A DNA stretch of 25,994 bases from Eubacteriales Family XIII. Incertae Sedis bacterium (GCA_031269205.1 JAISZM010000041.1:1-25994); one strand, 5' to 3'; shown: positions 7,949-14,988, counted from the stretch's first letter. Translations and numbers: made by a program. Notes: a model not told the origin generated them from the letters alone.

Positions 7949-8809
7949 ATGGGTAAAGAGCCACCTAGTGTATTGCACGGGAAGGACAAGAAGTACATCT
8001 GGCACCTTCAGCAGATGAAGGACAAGGGTGAAAAGATAACGATGGTCGGGACTGCCATATTCGATCCGTTTTGGGTAGCCCTCTGCGAGAATGCAGGCGT
8101 TGATTTGGTTCGTTATGTTTCACCCGGCGTAGATACCACGGATCGTATGAAAAACATGATAAGCCACACGCGGAATATCCGCGCGCTCGCTCCGAACATT
8201 TGCTTGAATGCCGTCATGCAGACCCCGGAGCACGCCGACAAGTATACGGCTGTCAAAGTCGCCGGTCTGCTGATGTCGGACGGCGTTGATTCGGTGATGC
8301 CAATGGCGGTGACGAACGATACTCTCGCGTATATGACCCAGAACTATATCCCCGTATTCGGGCACGTCGGTTGTCTTTCGGGCTGGCAGGCGGCGCTTTT
8401 CGGAGGATACAGGCGCGTCGGTAAGACAGCGGAGGACGCGATGGATGTATTCCGTATGGCCTATGAGTATCAGGAGAATGGTATGTCCGGTATGACCATT
8501 GAGTTGACGTCGATCGAGGTCACGAACGCCATTGCGAAGAAGCTCCGCATTCCCGTCATCAATGTTGCCGCAGGCGGCGCTGCGGACGGATCGGAGATGG
8601 TGATCACCGACCTTCTCGGTTTCCAACCCAAGGAGTTTATGCCGGCCCACTCGAAATGCTATCGCGAGTATTTCGCAGACGGGATTAAAGCATTCGCCGA
8701 ATTCAAAGCGGATGTCGATAGTGGTGCCTATCCCGCGCCCGAACACGGATGGAATATGGACGAGAAGGAACTCGACAAATTCCTGAATGAGTTGGAGCAA
8801 AAGTATTAG
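7949..8809 (+). CDS. Divergent PanB-like protein, copy 2
   Basis: A 286-residue PanB-family barrel. It keeps the substrate-side signatures IPVFGHVGC, TIELTSIEV (Glu matching E. coli Glu181) and IPVINVAAGGAADGSE. Aligned by eye, the metal-site segments are changed: VGDSLG reads VRYVSPG, ADLPF reads NAVMQ, and KIEGG reads MPMAV. The start at 7949 (MGKEPPSVLHG) has AAAGGAG at 7-nt spacing; the frame upstream contains the promoter, so longer starts are wrong. It ends ELEQKY with TAG, while copy 3 ends ELEQKY with TGA. It is followed by a strong terminator and then an MFS transporter gene. The reaction is unknown; an aldol or retro-aldol step, possibly folate-linked, is an inference from the family. 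Confidence 0.82.
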   Translation: MGKEPPSVLHGKDKKYIWHLQQMKDKGEKITMVGTAIFDPFWVALCENAGVDLVRYVSPGVDTTDRMKNMISHTRNIRALAPNICLNAVMQTPEHADKYTAVKVAGLLMSDGVDSVMPMAVTNDTLAYMTQNYIPVFGHVGCLSGWQAALFGGYRRVGKTAEDAMDVFRMAYEYQENGMSGMTIELTSIEVTNAIAKKLRIPVINVAAGGAADGSEMVITDLLGFQPKEFMPAHSKCYREYFADGIKAFAEFKADVDSGAYPAPEHGWNMDEKELDKFLNELEQKY

Positions 8810-8848
8810 GAAGCCATCCGGAACCGCGTTTCGGATACAGAACAAAGC

Positions 8849-8887
8849 GCCTCCTATGATGCGGTTCAACGTCATAGGAGGCCTTTT
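8849..8887 (+). terminator. Strong hairpin terminator after PanB-like 2 (duplicated, copy A)
   Basis: GCCTCCTATGA (8849-8859) pairs perfectly with TCATAGGAGGC (8872-8882), extended inward by a G.U and a G-C pair, then CTTTT. An AAA before the stem can pair with the U-run. The same hairpin follows PanB-like 3. The 3' arm contains AGGAGG, the only Shine-Dalgarno-like sequence before the MFS start at 8898, so termination and transporter translation may compete. Confidence 0.85.
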
Positions 8888-8897
8888 ATACCAACAG

Positions 8898-10298
8898 ATG
8901 GAGAAAAAACTACCGCGCGACAGTATTATTGCAGTCGCAATCATGATTGCAGGCGGGTTTATCACGATCCTGAATCAAACCGTCATAGGGCCGGCTTTGC
9001 CCGATATCATGAATGAATTTCATATTACGGCTTCAGAAGGACAATGGCTTTCTTCTATTTACGTACTGCTCAACGGGTTGATGATTCCGCTGAGCGCGTA
9101 TTTGATCGACCGGTTTACGACGAGACAAGTGTATATGACTTCACTCGTCGTTTTCGCGCTGGGGACTTTCCTCGGCTCGCTTGCGCCCGGGTTCGCCCAA
9201 CTGCTCGCGGGTAGGGCCATACAGGCTGCCGCCGCCGGTGTTCAGCTCACGCTTGGCTCGGTTCTGGTGATGCGCATTTTCCCTCTTGAACGGCGCGGAT
9301 TCGGGTTTGGCGTCTACTCTATCGTGATCAGCTCCGCTCCCGCCATCGGCCCGACCGTTTCGGGATGGCTCGTAGACGCCTTTGGCTGGCGTTCTGTTTT
9401 CTACACTATTACACCGTTTGTCGTCGTCCTTATGATCGTTGCGTTGGTCACGCTTCGCAATGTCGGGGAAACGCTCAAGACCACTTTTGACGCGCCGTCT
9501 TTTCTGTTAGCCGTCGTCGCTTTCGGCGGGCTTCTCTACGGGTTTACCGAGGCGGGAAATGCCGGCGGGATTTTGTCCCCAAGAGCCATCGTCCCTATCA
9601 TCATAGGCGCGGTTTGTCTCGTCGTATTTGCGCGGCGGCAGCTTCGTCTGAAGGAACCGCTGCTGCATATTGAAACGCTCAAAACGCGTAGATTTGCCAT
9701 TTCAATTGTCATCATTACCTTGCTGGGCGCGGGTATGTTTTCGGTATCGGCGGTCATCCTTCCTCTGTTTCTCATCGACATACAAGGAAAGAACGCTCTG
9801 ATAGTGGGCTTGATAATGATACCCGGCGCTACGCTGCAAGCGATTTCAAACCCTTTCGTCGGAAAGCTGTTTGATCGGTTCGGCCCGAGGCACTTGAGCA
9901 TTTGCGGTACCGGTATACTGTTTGCCGGAGCCGTTGTGATGGCCTTTCTTCAAAGCGGCGCGCCGCTTATGCATACCGTGATCGGCTATACTCTGTATAT
10001 GTGGGGAATCGCATTTGTATTCATGCCGATTACGATTTGGGGCGTCAACTCACTGCCGGACAGCTTCATTGCTCATGGCAATGCGATCGGCAATACCGCC
10101 CGGTTGGTCGGCAGCGCCATCGGGATCCCTTTATTCGTTTCCATCATGACGATCGTATCCTCAAAAAGCGGCGTCGCCGCAGGGGACGTTGCAATTGAGG
10201 GAATCAACGCGGCTTTTGCCGGCATTGCAATTCTTTATCTGGTCACGCTGATCGTCATCATTGCGACGGTCCGAAACACGAAAAATAAGGGTGGTTGA
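8898..10298 (+). CDS. MFS transporter, DHA2 (EmrB/QacA-like), copy 2
   Basis: A 466-residue polytopic membrane protein. The first helix segment is IIAVAIMIAGGFITILNQTV, then GQWLSSIYVLLNGLMIPLSA typical of EmrB/QacA proteins. GPTVSGWLVDAFGWRSVF is the motif C that marks drug:H+ antiporters, and about 14 hydrophobic stretches fit DHA2. The start is taken as ATG 8898 (MEKKLPRDSI). Longer in-frame starts (8787, or 8856 inside the terminator stem) would add non-membrane residues encoded by the terminator. The only Shine-Dalgarno-like sequence, AGGAGG, is 16 nt upstream and buried in the terminator stem. It lies between two PanB-like genes, so a role in uptake or export of their substrate is likely. 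Confidence 0.85.
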   Translation: MEKKLPRDSIIAVAIMIAGGFITILNQTVIGPALPDIMNEFHITASEGQWLSSIYVLLNGLMIPLSAYLIDRFTTRQVYMTSLVVFALGTFLGSLAPGFAQLLAGRAIQAAAAGVQLTLGSVLVMRIFPLERRGFGFGVYSIVISSAPAIGPTVSGWLVDAFGWRSVFYTITPFVVVLMIVALVTLRNVGETLKTTFDAPSFLLAVVAFGGLLYGFTEAGNAGGILSPRAIVPIIIGAVCLVVFARRQLRLKEPLLHIETLKTRRFAISIVIITLLGAGMFSVSAVILPLFLIDIQGKNALIVGLIMIPGATLQAISNPFVGKLFDRFGPRHLSICGTGILFAGAVVMAFLQSGAPLMHTVIGYTLYMWGIAFVFMPITIWGVNSLPDSFIAHGNAIGNTARLVGSAIGIPLFVSIMTIVSSKSGVAAGDVAIEGINAAFAGIAILYLVTLIVIIATVRNTKNKGG

Positions 10299-10337
10299 CG
10301 TTCAAATATTAAGGATAAAAAATGAAAAACCGGTGAC

Positions 10338-10365
10338 AATTGATCGCGCCGTGCCACGATCAATT
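10338..10365. promoter_or_regulatory. Perfect 9-bp inverted repeat upstream of PanB-like 3
   Basis: AATTGATCG (10338-10346) and CGATCAATT (10357-10365) flank a 10-nt loop. It starts 40 bp after the MFS stop and directly abuts the upstream heptamer of the PanB-like 3 promoter. No U-run follows, so it could be a weak terminator for the transporter or a second operator. It is not conserved in the otherwise duplicated upstream block of copy 2. Confidence 0.4.
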
Positions 10366-10474
10366 CATAGTTTTGAGTATTCACATTGCTGATTTACCGT
10401 TTATATAATGAGCTTGAATAGAGTGATCCCTCGCAGCTGTCGAGAGTGATCGAAAGAAAGAAAGGAGCGTCAAC
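10345..10474 (+). promoter_or_regulatory. Promoter and leader of PanB-like 3 (duplicated block, copy B)
   Basis: A perfect TATAAT lies at 10404-10409. The box TTTTGAGTATT is at 10371-10381, its start again exactly 33 nt upstream. The half-sites are TTCATAG (10364-10370), TT, TTGAGTA (10373-10379). The -35 (TCACAT) is poor. The block matches 7818-7948 over its full length with about one base of length difference. AAAGGAG precedes the start codon by 7-8 nt. Confidence 0.65.
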
Positions 10475-11341
10475 ATGGCCGTAAAAGAACCCAGCGCAAT
10501 GGTGTTTGGAGGAGTAAAGAAGAAGCACGTCATTGACCTTCAAAGAATGAAAAACCGAGGCGAAAAGATAACGATGGTCGGAACCGCCGCTTGCGATCCT
10601 TTATGGGTGGCGGCATGCGAAAGAGCCGGTGTTGACTTGGTGCGCTACGTCGCGCCCGGCGAGGATTCCTTGCTTCGCATCGAAAACAATCTCTCACATA
10701 CGCATATGATCCGACAACTGGCGCCGAGCGTATGCACGAACATTGTCATGCATTCGGAGGAACACACGGATCCGATCACGGCCACCAAATACGGAACCCG
10801 CTATATGACGGAAGGCGCGGATTCCGTATTTCCCATTGGCGTAACGAACGAATGCCTTGAGTATTTGACCAAAAATCATATTCCCGTAATCGGTCATGTG
10901 GGTCTGTTTACCGATTGGAAGGTGGGACTCCACGGCGGCTATATCCGTATCGGCAAAACCGCGGAGGACGCACTGGGCGTTTGGAGAATGGCATATGAGT
11001 ATCAAGAGTGCGGGATGAAAGGCATGACCATTGAGATGACGTCCGCACAAGTCACAAACGCCATCGCAAAGAAGCTCCGCGTTCCCGTCATCAATGTTGC
11101 GGCGGGAGGTGTTGCGGATGGCTCCGAGCTCGTCATCTTCGATCTCCTCGGATTCCAGCCCCGCGCCACGATGCCGAAGCACGCGAAATGCTACCGTGAG
11201 TTCTTCGACGAAGCCATCAAGGCATTCAGCGAGTTCAAAGCGGATGTCGACAGCGAGGCATATCCCGCACCCGAGCATGGATGGAACATGGATGAAAAGG
11301 AATTCGACAAGTTCATGAACGAGTTGGAACAGAAGTATTGA
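10475..11341 (+). CDS. Divergent PanB-like protein, copy 3
   Basis: A 288-residue PanB-family barrel with IPVIGHVGL, TIEMTSAQV (Glu in the catalytic-Glu position) and VPVINVAAGGVADGSE. The metal-site segments are again changed: VRYVAPG, TNIVMHS and FPIGV stand where PanB has VGDSLG, ADLPF and KIEGG. Middle segments differ from copies 1 and 2 (FTDWKVGLHGGYIRIGKTAE against CLSGWQAALFGG), so substrate specificity may differ. The C-terminal ~60 residues and the surrounding DNA are almost the same as copy 2. ATG at 10475 follows AAAGGAG at normal spacing. It is monocistronic by its context: it has its own promoter and an immediate strong terminator. Confidence 0.82.
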   Translation: MAVKEPSAMVFGGVKKKHVIDLQRMKNRGEKITMVGTAACDPLWVAACERAGVDLVRYVAPGEDSLLRIENNLSHTHMIRQLAPSVCTNIVMHSEEHTDPITATKYGTRYMTEGADSVFPIGVTNECLEYLTKNHIPVIGHVGLFTDWKVGLHGGYIRIGKTAEDALGVWRMAYEYQECGMKGMTIEMTSAQVTNAIAKKLRVPVINVAAGGVADGSELVIFDLLGFQPRATMPKHAKCYREFFDEAIKAFSEFKADVDSEAYPAPEHGWNMDEKEFDKFMNELEQKY

Positions 11342-11380
11342 ACACCCATCCGAAATCATATTCCGGATACGAAACAAAGC

Positions 11381-11419
11381 GCCTCCTATGATGCGGTTCA
11401 ACGTCATAGGAGGCCTTTT
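11381..11419 (+). terminator. Strong hairpin terminator after PanB-like 3 (duplicated, copy B)
   Basis: GCCTCCTATGA (11381-11391) pairs with TCATAGGAGGC (11404-11414), followed by CTTTT. Stem and loop are base-for-base the same as the terminator after PanB-like 2. Here no gene start depends on its AGGAGG; the next gene has its own promoter and ribosome site. Confidence 0.88.
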
Positions 11420-11446
11420 ACAGCTTGATAAGCCTGAACGTGTGAA

Positions 11447-11492
11447 TGCCTAAAATTATGTATTTACGGACCCAAACTCGGGTTTATATAAT
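11447..11492 (+). promoter_or_regulatory. fhs promoter with island-type box
   Basis: A perfect TATAAT is at 11487-11492 within GGTTTATATAAT, resembling the PanB-like promoters (GTTTATATAAT). The sequence AATTATGTATT at 11454-11464 starts 33 nt upstream and matches the island box at 8 of 11 positions against TTTTAAGTATT. A 7-2-7 reading is TGCCTAA-AA-TTATGTA (11447-11462). The -35 (TTACGG) is weak. Confidence 0.5.
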
Positions 11493-11504
11493 ACACCATA
11501 CAGA

Positions 11505-11604
11505 AGGGTGACGGCGCGGTAGACGGGAACCTCGAAAATATATGTGCTGCAAAGGCATGTGTAGAGAGCAAGGTTCCCCTACATCCCTGCCGTACTGTCA
11601 CCCT
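11505..11604 (+). ncRNA. Structured 5' leader RNA of fhs (candidate riboswitch-like element)
   Basis: Four nested helices close one long structure. AGGGTGAC (11505-11512) pairs with GTCACCCT (11597-11604). GGC (11513-11515) pairs with GCC (11589-11591). GTAG (11519-11522) pairs with CTAC (11579-11582). GGGAACCT (11525-11532) pairs with AGGTTCCC (11571-11578). The two 8-bp helices are perfect. The apical ~38 nt is purine-rich. It begins about where transcription from the TATAAT at 11487 should start and ends 13 nt before the GGAGG of fhs. I do not recognise a known class: the ZTP (pfl), THF, SAM and glycine consensus motifs are not visible. Confidence 0.6.
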
Positions 11605-11633
11605 GATTTACGAAAACGGAGGAAAAAGAGAAC

Positions 11634-13310
11634 ATGAGCTACAAATCGGACATCGAGATAGCGCAAGAAACATCGATAGAGCCCATTTGGGAGATCGGTG
11701 TCACGGCGGGCATAGAGGAGGAGTATCTGGAGCCGTATGGGGCTTACAAGGCGAAGGTGGACTATGGCCTACTCCGCGATCTGGACAAACGGCCGGACGG
11801 CAAGCTGATCCTCGTGACGGCCATCACGCCCACGCCGGCTGGCGAGGGCAAGACGACGACCACGGTCGGCCTCGCGGACGGGCTTCGGAAGATCGGCAAG
11901 AAGAGCGTCGTGGCGCTCCGCGAGCCTTCGCTCGGTCCCGTGTTCGGCGTCAAGGGCGGCGCGGCCGGCGGCGGCTACGCGCAGGTCGTGCCGATGGAGG
12001 ACATCAACCTGCACTTCACGGGTGACTTCCACGCGGTCGGCGCTGCGAACAATCTGCTCGCGGCCATGCTCGACAACCATATCCATCAAGGGAACGCGCT
12101 TGGCGTCGACACAAGGCGCATCACCTGGAAGCGCTGTGTGGACATGAACGACCGCCAGCTCCGCTCCGTCGTTGACGGCCTGGGTGGGAAGACGAACGGC
12201 GTCCCGCGCGAGGACGGTTTCGACATCACCGTGGCTTCGGAGATCATGGCGGTGCTGTGCCTGTCGAAGAATGTCCGTGACCTGAAGGAACGACTCGGCC
12301 GCATCATCGTCGCGTACAGCCTCAAAGACAAACCTGTGACGGCCAAGGATCTTAAGGCGCAGGGGGCGATGGCCGCCCTACTGAAGGATGCGCTGAAGCC
12401 CAACCTCGTGCAGACGCTCGAAGGCACTCCCGCCTTCGTACACGGCGGGCCCTTCGCGAACATCGCGCACGGGTGCAATTCCGTCACGGCCACGCGCATG
12501 GCCATGAAGCTCGGGGATTATGCCGTGACGGAGGCCGGGTTCGGCGCGGATCTCGGCGCGGAAAAATTTCTTGACATCAAATGCCGCATGGCCGGTATCA
12601 AGCCATCGGCGGTGGTCATAGTTGCGACCGTTCGCGCCTTGAAGCATCACGGCGGCGCGAAGAAAGAAAATCTGACGAAAGAGGATACGGAATCGCTGAA
12701 CGCGGGTCTGCCGAATCTTTTACAACATGCAGATAACATCACCCGGGTGTTCGGACTGCCTGCGGTCGTGGCAATCAACCGTTTCCCCACCGACACGGAA
12801 GCGGAGCTTTCGCTCATCGAGGAACAATGCAAGGCGCGCGGCGTCAATGTCGCCCTCTCCGAGGTGTGGAGTTTGGGCGGCGAAGGAGGTATAGAACTCG
12901 CGAAGGAAGTCGTCAGCCTCTGTGAGCAAAAGAGCAGATTGAAGCATCCGTACAAAGCGACCGATTCGATAGAAGACAAGCTGAACGCCATTGTCCACAA
13001 GGTCTATCGAGGGAATTCCGTCGTGTTTACGGAGGAAGCGAAGAAACAGGCGAAACAGCTGGAATCGTTGGGCTACGGGAATCTTCCGATCTGCGTGGCA
13101 AAGACGCAGTACAGTTTTTCCGACAACGCTACGCTGCTCGGCGTGCCGGAAGGCTTCGACGTGACCGTGAGGAATCTCAAGGTTTCAGCGGGCGCGGGAT
13201 TCATCGTCGCGCTGACGGGCGACATCATGACGATGCCGGGTCTTCCGAAGGTCCCGAGCGCCGAGAGGATCGATGTGGACGACAACGGCAGGATATCAGG
13301 GCTGTTCTGA
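11634..13310 (+). CDS. fhs: Formate-tetrahydrofolate ligase
   Basis: A 558-residue enzyme, the usual length for formyl-THF synthetase. It joins formate to THF using ATP, giving 10-formyl-THF in the cytoplasm. The P-loop TPAGEGKTTT is at about residues 66-75, followed by EPSLGPVFGVKGGAAGGG and the conserved INLHFTGDFHAV. VTEAGFGADLGAEKF and TVRALKHHGG are also typical. GGAGG lies 11 nt before the ATG. The next gene starts within the stop codon (TGATG), so the two are translationally coupled. Expression is probably controlled by the box-containing promoter and the structured leader. The reaction can run towards acetogenesis or purine synthesis, or in reverse to make ATP from formyl-THF. Confidence 0.97.
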   Translation: MSYKSDIEIAQETSIEPIWEIGVTAGIEEEYLEPYGAYKAKVDYGLLRDLDKRPDGKLILVTAITPTPAGEGKTTTTVGLADGLRKIGKKSVVALREPSLGPVFGVKGGAAGGGYAQVVPMEDINLHFTGDFHAVGAANNLLAAMLDNHIHQGNALGVDTRRITWKRCVDMNDRQLRSVVDGLGGKTNGVPREDGFDITVASEIMAVLCLSKNVRDLKERLGRIIVAYSLKDKPVTAKDLKAQGAMAALLKDALKPNLVQTLEGTPAFVHGGPFANIAHGCNSVTATRMAMKLGDYAVTEAGFGADLGAEKFLDIKCRMAGIKPSAVVIVATVRALKHHGGAKKENLTKEDTESLNAGLPNLLQHADNITRVFGLPAVVAINRFPTDTEAELSLIEEQCKARGVNVALSEVWSLGGEGGIELAKEVVSLCEQKSRLKHPYKATDSIEDKLNAIVHKVYRGNSVVFTEEAKKQAKQLESLGYGNLPICVAKTQYSFSDNATLLGVPEGFDVTVRNLKVSAGAGFIVALTGDIMTMPGLPKVPSAERIDVDDNGRISGLF

Positions 13311-13969
13311 TGGGCGCGAACGATCCGAACGAATATATCCGTCTCTCGTGCGCGGAGTTCTCGGAGACGCTCGCGTCGAAAGCGCCCACCCCGGGAGGTG
13401 GGGGCGCTTCGGCTCTCATCGGTGCGCTCGGCGCGTCGCTGGGCGCGATGGTCGGCAATCTGACGCTCGGCAAGGCGAAGTACGCGGGCGTTCGGGACGA
13501 TATCGAGGATCTGCTTTCGCGCGCGGAGCGGCTGCGCGCGCGATTGCTCCGGCTCGTGGGAGAGGACGCCCTGTCCTTCGCGCCGCTTGCGAAAGCGTAC
13601 GGTCTGCCGTCGGGCACGGATGCGGAGAAGAAGGTCAAGGCCGAAACGCTTGAGGCGGCCCTCAAGATCGCCTGCGACGTTCCCCTCGCGATCATGAGGG
13701 CCTGCTGCGATGTGTTTGACCTGAACGAGGAGTAGATGGGATAGGGAAGCCGGCGCGCCGTCAGCGACGCGGGCGCGGGCGCCGTGTTCGGCAAGGCAGC
13801 GCTGATCGGCGCGAGCCTCAACGTGTTCATTAACACAAAGTTGATGAAGGACAGAGCCTATGCGACGCGCCTGAACGCGGACGCGGAAGCGTTGGTTTCG
13901 GAATACGGAGGAAGGGCCGACGAAGTATACGCAGCGTTCATGGACGGTATGGGACTGAAGAGAGAGTGA
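13310..13969 (+). pseudogene. fchA: Methenyl-THF cyclohydrolase / formimidoyl-THF cyclodeaminase-family gene with two in-frame TAG codons
   Basis: The frame is colinear with FTCD_C/FchA proteins (about 200 residues). The first 141 residues carry TPGGGGASALIGALGASLGA and LTLGKAKY and end DLNEE. Then come TAG (13733), Met-Gly, TAG (13742) and GSRRAVSDAGAGAVFGKAAL to the end at 13969, all in one frame. By eye the two TAGs stand where relatives have Leu and Lys (one-base changes from TTG and AAG). TAG ends several other genes here (PanB-like 2, folD, pnp, M16), so it is a normal stop, and nonsense mutation or sequence error is the simplest reading; readthrough is possible. The ATG overlaps the fhs stop by one base. 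The intact enzyme would interconvert 5,10-methenyl-THF and 10-formyl-THF. Confidence 0.8.
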
Positions 13970-13971
13970 AA

Positions 13972-14826
13972 ATGGCAGAGATACTTTACGGAAAAAACGC
14001 CGCCGACGCGATGAGAGAGACATTGAAACACGAAACGGAAGCGCTCGCCCTGCAAGGCATCACGCCGATACTCGCGATCGTGAGAGCCGGTGAGCGCGGC
14101 GACGATCTGGCCTACGAGAGGGGAGCGATGAAAAGCTGCGAGCGGGCTGGCGTAGGCGTAAGGCGGTTCGTATTGGACGCGGACGTCACGGAGACCGACC
14201 TCATAGCCGTCGTCGAAGACATCAACAAAGACGACGCGATACACGGGTGTCTCATGTTCCGCCCTCTACCGAGAGGGATAGACGAGAACCGGGTTCGCAA
14301 CACCTTGGCGCCGGAGAAGGATGTCGACGGGATCACGGACTTGTCCCTCGCGGGCGTGTTCACGGGTTCCGGCGACGGCTATCCGCCCTGCACGGCTCGG
14401 GCCTGCGTCGAACTTCTGGCTCACTACGGGATGGAACTCGCGGGCAAGAGAGCCGTCGTGGTCGGCCGCAGCCTCGTTATAGGCAAGCCGGTAGCCATGA
14501 TGCTGCTCGAGAAGAATGCCACGGTCACGATCTGTCATTCGAAGACGAAGGACTTGGCGAAGCAATGCCGCGCGGCGGACATTCTCATCGTTGCCGCGGG
14601 CAGAGCCGGACTCGTGGACGCGAGCGGCATAAGCCCGGACGGAATCGTTATCGACGTAGGGATCAACGCGGACGAGGACGGCAATCTCCGCGGCGACGTC
14701 ATAAGGGAAGATGCCGAGCGGGCGAAGGCGTACTCGCCCGTACCCGGAGGCGTCGGCGCCGTGACGACGGCCGTACTCGCGAAGCACGTCGTCGAGGCGG
14801 CCAAGGCAAGCCGCAGGGACGGATAG
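13972..14826 (+). CDS. folD: Methylene-THF dehydrogenase (FolD), cyclohydrolase residues altered
   Basis: A 284-residue FolD-family protein with the NAD(P) domain motif VVVGRSLVIGKPVAMMLLEK and the C-terminal SPVPGGVGAVTTAVL. The pocket is unusual. E. coli Tyr50 is kept (Tyr48), but the catalytic Lys54 (YVASK) aligns with Ala52 (YERGA) and Gln98 with Phe96 (LMFRPLP). Asp121 is kept (DVDG). In the family this Lys is essential for the cyclohydrolase step, so this protein is probably a dehydrogenase only and needs a separate cyclohydrolase, the role expected of the neighbouring fchA-like gene. ATG 13972 (MAEILYGKN) is preferred; GTG 13966, overlapping the preceding stop, is an alternative that would favour coupling. 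It ends in TAG. Confidence 0.92.
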   Translation: MAEILYGKNAADAMRETLKHETEALALQGITPILAIVRAGERGDDLAYERGAMKSCERAGVGVRRFVLDADVTETDLIAVVEDINKDDAIHGCLMFRPLPRGIDENRVRNTLAPEKDVDGITDLSLAGVFTGSGDGYPPCTARACVELLAHYGMELAGKRAVVVGRSLVIGKPVAMMLLEKNATVTICHSKTKDLAKQCRAADILIVAAGRAGLVDASGISPDGIVIDVGINADEDGNLRGDVIREDAERAKAYSPVPGGVGAVTTAVLAKHVVEAAKASRRDG

Positions 14827-14924
14827 CGGGATGAAAGCCGGCGCCGAAATACTGTCGCCTGTATCGAGGCGGCTCGCGCCAAAGCGTATTCGATCGCGTA
14901 CCGTAGTAAATCAAGGGCGTGATT

Positions 14925-14933
14925 TGTTAGAAT
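14925..14933 (+). promoter_or_regulatory. Possible extended -10 promoter for 5-formyl-THF cyclo-ligase
   Basis: TGTTAGAAT (14925-14933) is an extended -10 (TGn plus TAGAAT) in the 162-bp gap between folD and the cyclo-ligase start. No convincing -35 is visible. It would put transcription start about 50 nt before the ATG at 14989. Confidence 0.35.
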
Positions 14934-14988
14934 AATAGGAACGGATGCTGCGATTCGTGACTTGACGGTGTTGGGAGGGAAGGATGTT

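Noticed and set aside
8787..8897. Longer N-terminus for MFS transporter 2
   Set aside because: It would overlap the end of PanB-like 2 and translate the terminator stem. The membrane helix pattern begins after MEKKLPRD at 8898.
11505..11604. ZTP (pfl), THF or SAM riboswitch, or SRP (4.5S) RNA, for the fhs leader
   Set aside because: None of the conserved cores (CCGCCUGGGC-type pseudoknot, S-box core, GGAAGG tetraloop region of SRP RNA) can be found; only the long nested helices are clear.
13310..13969. Genome-wide TAG reassignment to explain the fchA interruption
   Set aside because: TAG is the terminal stop of PanB-like 2, folD, pnp, the M16 peptidase and the LuxR-type gene, each at the expected family end; pnp has TAG followed at once by TGA.
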